This document shows, piece by piece, positions 5,567 to 9,471 of a DNA stretch of 9,471 nt. Source of the DNA: Actinobacteria bacterium 13_2_20CM_68_14. GTDB taxonomy: Bacteria > Actinomycetota > Thermoleophilia > Gaiellales > Gaiellaceae. The stretch is from contig MNDB01000026.1 in assembly GCA_001914705.1 (NCBI GenBank), positions 1 through 9,471 of the forward strand. Direction: 5' to 3'. The number at the start of each line of letters is the position of its first letter. Positions within the stretch are counted from its first letter, which is position 1. Under the pieces are notes generated by a model. The model worked only from the letters and a program-made list of their open reading frames with translations, searched no databases and was not told the origin of the DNA. Position numbers and translations under genes: made by a program.

Positions 5567-6474
5567 ACCCGCTCCATCGCGGCCCTGCGACCCCACGCGA
5601 AGAGGCCGGCCGGCCGCAGCAGCAGGACGACGATCACCAGCGCGTAGACGACCGACGGCAGAAAAACCGTCTGGTCGGTCGGGAGCGCGGCGTTGACGAG
5701 GACCGAGACGAAGCCGATCGCGAAGCCGCCGAGTGTCGCCGTCCAGAGGCGGTCGATCCCGCCGACGACAACGCCGACGAGGACGATGATCGTGTCCTCG
5801 AGGGCGAAGTCCGGCTGGACGAACGGGTTCTGGACGGTGAGCAGGACGGCGACCGCGCCCGCGAGCAGCCCGGAAACGACGACCGCGAAGGCGATCACGC
5901 GGTTGGCCCGCACGCCGAGCAGCCGCGCCGTGCGGAAGTCGCTCGCAGCCGCCCGGGTATGAAGGCCGATCGTCGTTCGCGTCAGCACCAGCGCGAGCGC
6001 AATGAGCGCGCCCAGAGCGACCCCAACGGCCACGAACGTCACCTTGCGGACGTCGACTCCCCCAACACTGACCGCCTGGTTCAGCGGCGCGATCGAGCTC
6101 GCGACCTCTCCGAGCTGGCCGTCGCGGAGGTCGATGATCAGCGCCACGGCCTGTAACAGGAACGCGATTGCGAACGTGGTCACGAGCATCACCGCCGGCG
6201 ACGAGGAGCGGAGCGGACGGAAGACGACCCGGTCCATCGCGAGCGACAGAGCCACGACGACGGCGAAGCAGGAGACGATGCTGGCCGCGACGGGCCAGCC
6301 CGACGTGTACGCGAGCGTGTAGGCGCCCGCCATGATCAGCTGTCCGTAGGCGAAGTTGACGAGGCGCAGGACCCCGAAGACGAGGCCGATCCCGACCGCC
6401 ATCAGCGCGTAGATCGCGCCCAGCCCGAACGCGTCGCCGAGCGTCTGGAGATCGATCGAGGCGAGAACGCTCAT
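5563..6474 (-). CDS. livH: HAAT-type ABC transporter permease, LivH-like
   Basis: Second permease of the importer, expected to pair with the LivM-like subunit. The 303-residue length is typical. The family signature is clear: GAIYALMAVGIGLVFGVLRL (19-38) followed by VNFAYGQLIMAGAY (39-52). The ATPase-contact loop is RAAASDFRTARLLGVRANRV (174-193). The alternating hydrophobic stretches suggest about eight membrane segments. The ATG at 6474 overlaps the stop of livF as ATGA, and the stop overlaps the GTG of livM, so the permeases are translated in a coupled chain after the ATPases. The order ATPase-ATPase-permease-permease differs from the E. coli livKHMGF order. Confidence 0.94.
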   Translation of the reverse strand: MSVLASIDLQTLGDAFGLGAIYALMAVGIGLVFGVLRLVNFAYGQLIMAGAYTLAYTSGWPVAASIVSCFAVVVALSLAMDRVVFRPLRSSSPAVMLVTTFAIAFLLQAVALIIDLRDGQLGEVASSIAPLNQAVSVGGVDVRKVTFVAVGVALGALIALALVLTRTTIGLHTRAAASDFRTARLLGVRANRVIAFAVVVSGLLAGAVAVLLTVQNPFVQPDFALEDTIIVLVGVVVGGIDRLWTATLGGFAIGFVSVLVNAALPTDQTVFLPSVVYALVIVVLLLRPAGLFAWGRRAAMERV

Positions 6475-7187
6475 GAGGCGAGATAGGCGGCGATGATCTT
6501 CTCTGTGTCATCCGCGTCGGCCGGCCCGAGCGTCATCCGCAGCTCGCCTCCGACGAGCACGTGCGTGCGGTTGGCAAGAGCGACGGTCCGCTGGGCGCGC
6601 TGCTCGACGAGCAGGATCGTCGTGCCGACCTCACGGATCTCCGTGAATGCCTTGAAGATCCCGTCGACGGCGAGCGGCGCCAGCCCCAGGGAAGGCTCGT
6701 CCAGGAGCAGGAGGTCCGGGCGCGACACGAGCGCCCTCCCGATCGCGAGCTGCTGCTGCTGGCCGCCCGAGAGCGCCCCCGCCTGCCGGCCCCGAAACTC
6801 GCTCAGGATCGGGAAGAGCTCGAAGGCGGGCCCAAACGGATCGCCGATGTACGTCCGCCGGCGCGCCGCGAGGCCGAGGCGCAGGTTCTCCTCGACCGTG
6901 AAGTCGCCGAAGATCCGCCGTCCTTCGGGGACGAGCGCGATGCCTGCGCGCGCGATCGACTCGACCGAGCGGCGCCGCAGCGCCTGCCCGTTCAGCTTGA
7001 TCTCGCCGCGGTGGGCCGGCTGCAGGCCCATGATCGCGTTGAGGGTCGTCGACTTCCCCGCCCCGTTCGGTCCGATCAGACCGACGATTTCCCCCTTGCC
7101 GACGCGCAGCGTCAGGTCGCGGACTGCGGAGACGCTCCCGTAGCGAACCTCGACCCCGTCGAGCTCGAGCGCGGCCGCTTCAGGCAT
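6471..7187 (-). CDS. livF: HAAT-type ABC transporter ATPase, LivF-like
   Basis: Cytoplasmic ATPase that, with the LivG-like subunit, drives the importer. The 238-residue product has Walker A GPNGAGKST (39-47), the LivF-specific VPEGRRIFGDFTVEENL (86-102), the signature LSGGQQQQ (139-146) and Walker B LLLLDEPSLGL (159-169). The position after the switch strand reads LLVEQ rather than LLxxH, which is normal for LivF. All ATPase motifs are intact. The ATG lies within the end of livG, an 8-base overlap, and the stop overlaps livH. Length and motifs make the family assignment secure; the transported compound is unknown. Confidence 0.95.
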   Translation of the reverse strand: MPEAAALELDGVEVRYGSVSAVRDLTLRVGKGEIVGLIGPNGAGKSTTLNAIMGLQPAHRGEIKLNGQALRRRSVESIARAGIALVPEGRRIFGDFTVEENLRLGLAARRRTYIGDPFGPAFELFPILSEFRGRQAGALSGGQQQQLAIGRALVSRPDLLLLDEPSLGLAPLAVDGIFKAFTEIREVGTTILLVEQRAQRTVALANRTHVLVGGELRMTLGPADADDTEKIIAAYLAS

Positions 7188-7956
7188 CGGTCTCCACCGC
7201 GGTCTCGCCCAGATAGGCGGCGGCGACGTTCAGGTCGCCGCGGATCTCCGTGGGCGTTCCGGCCGCGAGGGTCCGGCCCTGGTCGAGCACGTGAATCCGG
7301 TCGCAGACGCCCATCACGAGCGCCATGTTGTGGTCGATCAGCAGCACACCGGCCCGATGGTCGTCGCGGACGGAGCGGACAACCTCCGCGAACTCCGGCA
7401 CCTCCGCCTCCGGCAGGCCCGCGGCGGGCTCGTCCATCAGCACGAAAGCCGGCTCGGTGACGAGCGCGCGCGCCACCCCGAGGCGCCGCTCGTCGCCCTG
7501 GGCCAGCGCGCCGGCACGTGCGTCGGCCAGGTCAGTCAAGCCCAGGAGCTCGAGCAGCTCTCCGGCCCGCCACCGCGCCTCGCGCGTTCTCACACCGACC
7601 CCGAGCGCGGCGACCTCGACGTTTTCGCGGACGGAGAGGGCCCGCAGCGAGCGGCTGTGCTGGAACGTGCGTGTCAGGCCGGAGCGCGCGCGTCGATGAG
7701 CACTCCAGCCGGTGATGTCCCGATCGCCGAGCTCGACGGTGCCGGAGCTCGGCAGGTCGAAGCCGGTGAACACGTTGACGAGCGTCGACTTGCCGGCGCC
7801 GTTCGGCCCGACGAGGCCGACGACCTCCCGGCGATGCAGCTCGAGGGTGACGTCCTGCAGCGCCTGGACGCCCTCGAAGGAACGAGAAACGGCGGAGGCC
7901 CGAAGGGTTTCTTCGGGCCTCCTCTCGATCCCGCTTGCCGGCGCCGGATCTCCCAA
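7180..7956 (-). CDS. livG: HAAT-type ABC transporter ATPase, LivG-like
   Basis: Partner ATPase of LivF. The 258-residue product has Walker A GPNGAGKST (50-58), the LivG-type TRTFQHSRSLRALSVRENV (95-113), Walker B FVLMDEPAAGL (171-181) and the switch histidine in LLIDHNM (H209), followed by the LivG hallmark LVMGVCDRIHVLDQG. Its signature motif reads LAQGD (151-155) instead of LSxGQ, so it departs from consensus, and the helical segment before it is short for LivG. The only usual start upstream of the domain is TTG 7956, which directly follows the TAG stop of the binding protein gene in the same frame; no good Shine-Dalgarno precedes it. A GAGAGGAGG lies further in but has no start codon after it. 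A perfect hairpin occupies codons 12-21. It overlaps livF by 8 bases. Confidence 0.92.
   Translation of the reverse strand: MGDPAPASGIERRPEETLRASAVSRSFEGVQALQDVTLELHRREVVGLVGPNGAGKSTLVNVFTGFDLPSSGTVELGDRDITGWSAHRRARSGLTRTFQHSRSLRALSVRENVEVAALGVGVRTREARWRAGELLELLGLTDLADARAGALAQGDERRLGVARALVTEPAFVLMDEPAAGLPEAEVPEFAEVVRSVRDDHRAGVLLIDHNMALVMGVCDRIHVLDQGRTLAAGTPTEIRGDLNVAAAYLGETAVETDA
7894..7922 (-). repeat. Perfect 12-bp inverted repeat at the start of livG
   Basis: GGAGGCCCGAAG and CTTCGGGCCTCC are exact reverse complements around a 5-base loop. In the livG message this is a 12-bp, GC-rich hairpin located 35-63 bases after the binding protein stop codon. No T run follows (the next bases are GCCGTTTCTCG), so it is not a standard terminator. 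Hairpins at this place in importer operons can stabilise the upstream binding-protein message or slow polymerase; that role is inferred here. It also hides the AGGAGG inside its stem. Confidence 0.6.
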
Positions 7957-9162
7957 CTAGAGCGTCGGGATGACCTTCGCCCGCACCAGGCCCTTGAAGC
8001 TGGCCTTGTTGTTCTGGATCTGGATCACGCGGTAGTCGCGCCCGTAGACGGTATGCAGCTTCGTCGAGAAGCTGATCCTGCCGCCGAGAACGGGCACCCG
8101 CTTGAACTTGACGAGCTGCGCTGACAGCGCCGACCCCTTCGTGGAGCCGTGGGCCCGCTTGATCGCCGTGACGACGCCGTCGATCGCGTCCGCGCCGCCG
8201 AGGAAGCCGCCCGTTCCGGGCGCGGCGCCGGCCGCCTTGAGCGACGCGATCATCGCGCGCACCGCGGTCGACGGATCGTCGCCGAAGACCGACGCGAAGG
8301 TCACGAAGTAGTAGTTCGTCACCTTCGGGTTGCTCGTTGCCCAGTAGGTCCCGTCACCGGCCCACGAGTTGAGGATCGGTGTCTTGTTGCCAAGCGACCG
8401 AATGCCGGAGACGAATGCGGGCAGCTCCCCGAACGCCGTCGACGTGACGTAGACGCTCGCCTTATGGCTGTTCAGCCGAGTGACCGCGCTATTGACGTTG
8501 TTCGCGCCCGTGGCGTACGACTCGCGATCGACGATCTTGCCGCCGAGCTGCCTGAAGCGCTTATCGAACGCCTGGACAACGTTCTTGAAGTAGACGAGAT
8601 ACGTGTTGGTCGCCAATGCCGCTGACTTCCAGCCGCGGCTCCAGGCGTACTGAGCCATTGCCGAGCCTTCGTCCTGGGCGACATTTCCGAAGCTGAAAGC
8701 GAGCTTCCCCTTGGCGGCAAAGCGCTTCGGCCCCATTTGATCCGTGCCGATGCACGGTGCCACGGCGAGTACGCCGCGGTTGATCGCCGCCTGCACGACG
8801 GGAGTCGCGTAGTCGACGTCGCACGTCGTGAAGATGATGTTGGACCCCTGGCCGAGCAGGCTGACCGCACATGCTTTGGCCGTTGCCGGATTGTTGCCCT
8901 GGGTGTTACAGGTCTTGATCTGAAGGCGCCGTCCGAGGACGCCGCCCTTCGCGTTGATCTGTTTGACGCGGATCTTCGCGGCGGCAAGCGCCGGGTTGTC
9001 GAACGGGGCCATATTGCCGCTCGAATCGAAGGCCCACCCGATCACGATCGGCTTCTTCGCGTCGGTCGCGGCGTGGCCGCCCGTCGCTCCCGCGATCGCG
9101 GCGATCGCAATCGCCGCCCCCAGGAGTACCGCCAGACCGCCCCACCTGGTCGTCCGCTTCAC
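7957..9162 (-). CDS. Secreted substrate-binding protein of the HAAT/Liv importer
   Basis: Type I periplasmic-binding-fold protein (LivJ/LivK-like) that would capture the ligand outside the membrane and deliver it to the permeases. It has 401 residues. The N-terminus is a signal peptide: MKRTTRW, a hydrophobic stretch 9-26, and a probable cut near GHAAT (29-33). There is no lipobox cysteine, so how it stays at the cell surface is unclear. The mature part opens KPIVIGWAFDSSGNMAPFDN and has the family INAKGGVLGRRLQIK (69-83). The usual SGP/SG ligand loop near the start is not seen, and four cysteines (C85, C98, C114, C137) cluster in the first lobe and may form disulfides. The start is GTG with GAGAGGAGG 4 bases upstream. 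It follows an isomerase gene by 60 bases and abuts livG. Ligand unknown. Confidence 0.92.
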   Translation of the reverse strand: MKRTTRWGGLAVLLGAAIAIAAIAGATGGHAATDAKKPIVIGWAFDSSGNMAPFDNPALAAAKIRVKQINAKGGVLGRRLQIKTCNTQGNNPATAKACAVSLLGQGSNIIFTTCDVDYATPVVQAAINRGVLAVAPCIGTDQMGPKRFAAKGKLAFSFGNVAQDEGSAMAQYAWSRGWKSAALATNTYLVYFKNVVQAFDKRFRQLGGKIVDRESYATGANNVNSAVTRLNSHKASVYVTSTAFGELPAFVSGIRSLGNKTPILNSWAGDGTYWATSNPKVTNYYFVTFASVFGDDPSTAVRAMIASLKAAGAAPGTGGFLGGADAIDGVVTAIKRAHGSTKGSALSAQLVKFKRVPVLGGRISFSTKLHTVYGRDYRVIQIQNNKASFKGLVRAKVIPTL

Positions 9163-9193
9163 TGCGCCTCCTCTCGTATGACCCGCCCCTGCA

Positions 9194-9226
9194 GTTGTAG
9201 AACTTACTACGGTTTCGCTTGGTCAA
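9194..9226 (-). promoter_or_regulatory. Possible promoter before the binding protein gene
   Basis: On the minus strand TTGACC (9226-9221) overlaps the stop codon of the upstream isomerase. TTCTAC (9202-9197) follows at 18 bases and TAAGTT (9206-9201), which fits TAnnnT, at 14. The arms GTAG and CTAC surround TAAGTT (9210-9197) and might be a small operator. The 60-base gap is less GC-rich than its surroundings. A separate promoter would let the transporter be expressed apart from the isomerase. The -10 spacing is imperfect. Confidence 0.3.
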
Positions 9227-9471
9227 ACGGTTCCGGTGGATACGACCCGCCGGAGCTTCTCGACGCCTTGCGCCGCGACTTCGGCCGGGTCTTGATGCCA
9301 GAGCGATCCCGGCAGCTCCGCGTCGGAGAAGATCTCCAGGTCGAAGAGACCCTCCCAGCGGAGCGCTTCGAGAATCGGCCCGAAGTCGATCACGCCGTCT
9401 CCGGGGAGAACGCGATCGTTGGTGTTTCGCGTCGGTTCGCGCCGGTCGGCGACGTGGACGCCGTAGATGCG
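9223..9471 (-). CDS. Sugar phosphate isomerase/epimerase-like protein, 5' part outside the window
   Basis: Only the last 82 residues are visible. They read RIYGVHVADRREPTRNTNDR, then VLPGDGVIDFGPILEALRWE, then GLFDLEIFSDAELPGSLW, ending near VEKLRRVV. This matches the C-terminus of xylose-isomerase-like TIM barrels (AP endonuclease 2 superfamily): the HVAD strand with its histidine, the R.LPGDG.IDF loop, and LEIFSD with its glutamate, residues that usually bind a metal in this fold. Members include sugar epimerases, hydroxypyruvate isomerases, inosose dehydratases and dehydroshikimate dehydratases; the visible part does not say which. It is on the same strand as, and 60 bases upstream of, the binding protein gene, so it may belong to the same catabolic unit. 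Confidence 0.85.
   Translation of the reverse strand, partial: RIYGVHVADRREPTRNTNDRVLPGDGVIDFGPILEALRWEGLFDLEIFSDAELPGSLWHQDPAEVAAQGVEKLRRVVSTGTV

Noticed and set aside
4664..5647. Long Arg/Asp/Glu-rich plus-strand frame opposite livM
   Set aside because: It mirrors the hydrophobic codons of the permease on the other strand and has no recognisable domain.
5567..6511. Open frame continuing upstream of livM through livH, suggesting a fused permease
   Set aside because: The upstream part is Arg/Gly/Pro-rich and out of frame with LivH; the GTGA overlap gives a normal livM start.
6561..8124. Plus-strand open frames opposite livF, livG and the binding protein
   Set aside because: They lie antisense to intact genes with canonical motifs and show no family features.
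1..9471. CRISPR arrays, tRNA or rRNA genes, insertion sequences, toxin-antitoxin or phage defence genes
   Set aside because: No spaced direct repeats, cloverleaf with CCA or rRNA-like stretch, transposase motif or defence domain was seen on either strand.

Overview
The window looks like chromosomal DNA from a GC-rich Actinomycetota. Third codon positions are very GC-rich, GTG and TTG starts are frequent, one promoter looks leaderless, and there is a small SKQGGTTAQKKAAGRKGGKA-type basic protein of a sort I associate with actinobacteria. The order thrS-infC-rpmI-rplT beside a five-gene hydrophobic amino acid (Liv/HAAT) transporter would fit a deep-branching class such as Thermoleophilia, but that placement is inference. 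I see no rRNA, tRNA, CRISPR array, insertion sequence, integrase or phage gene.

Right to left on the minus strand, positions 3117 to 1 hold a translation cluster: thrS (threonyl-tRNA synthetase), a structured gap of about 150 bases, infC (initiation factor IF-3), rpmI (L35) and the start of rplT (L20, cut by the window edge). The gap holds a long-range stem, a terminator-like hairpin followed by TTTT, a strong Shine-Dalgarno sequence and a 5-codon mini-ORF whose stop overlaps the TTG start of infC. The 3' end of infC runs 116 bases into rpmI in another frame, which is either a real overlap or a one-base error in an A5 run.

Positions 3118 to 3932 hold a divergent regulatory patch and two small plus-strand genes: a 66-residue coiled-coil-like protein of unknown function and a 78-residue lysine-rich protein. 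A third, very acidic 40-codon ORF is doubtful. A good leaderless promoter then leads into a cytidylate-kinase-like protein (3933-4556). Its TAG stop shares the palindrome CTAG with the stop of the convergent livM gene.

Positions 9471 to 4553, minus strand, hold a probable operon: the C-terminal end of a sugar phosphate isomerase/epimerase-type TIM barrel (cut by the window edge), a secreted substrate-binding protein, two ATPases (livG, livF) and two permeases (livH, livM). The ATPase and permease genes overlap each other by 4 or 8 bases. The binding protein stop is followed directly and in frame by the TTG start of livG, and a perfect 12-bp hairpin lies just inside livG, where it could make binding-protein transcripts more abundant than the rest. 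The ligand is unknown; the isomerase neighbour and atypical binding protein argue against assuming branched-chain amino acids.

Most of the window is ordinary housekeeping and transport. I found no convincing new multi-gene system. The points most worth a second look are the infC leader with its mini-ORF, the infC/rpmI overlap, and the hairpin at the binding protein/livG junction.
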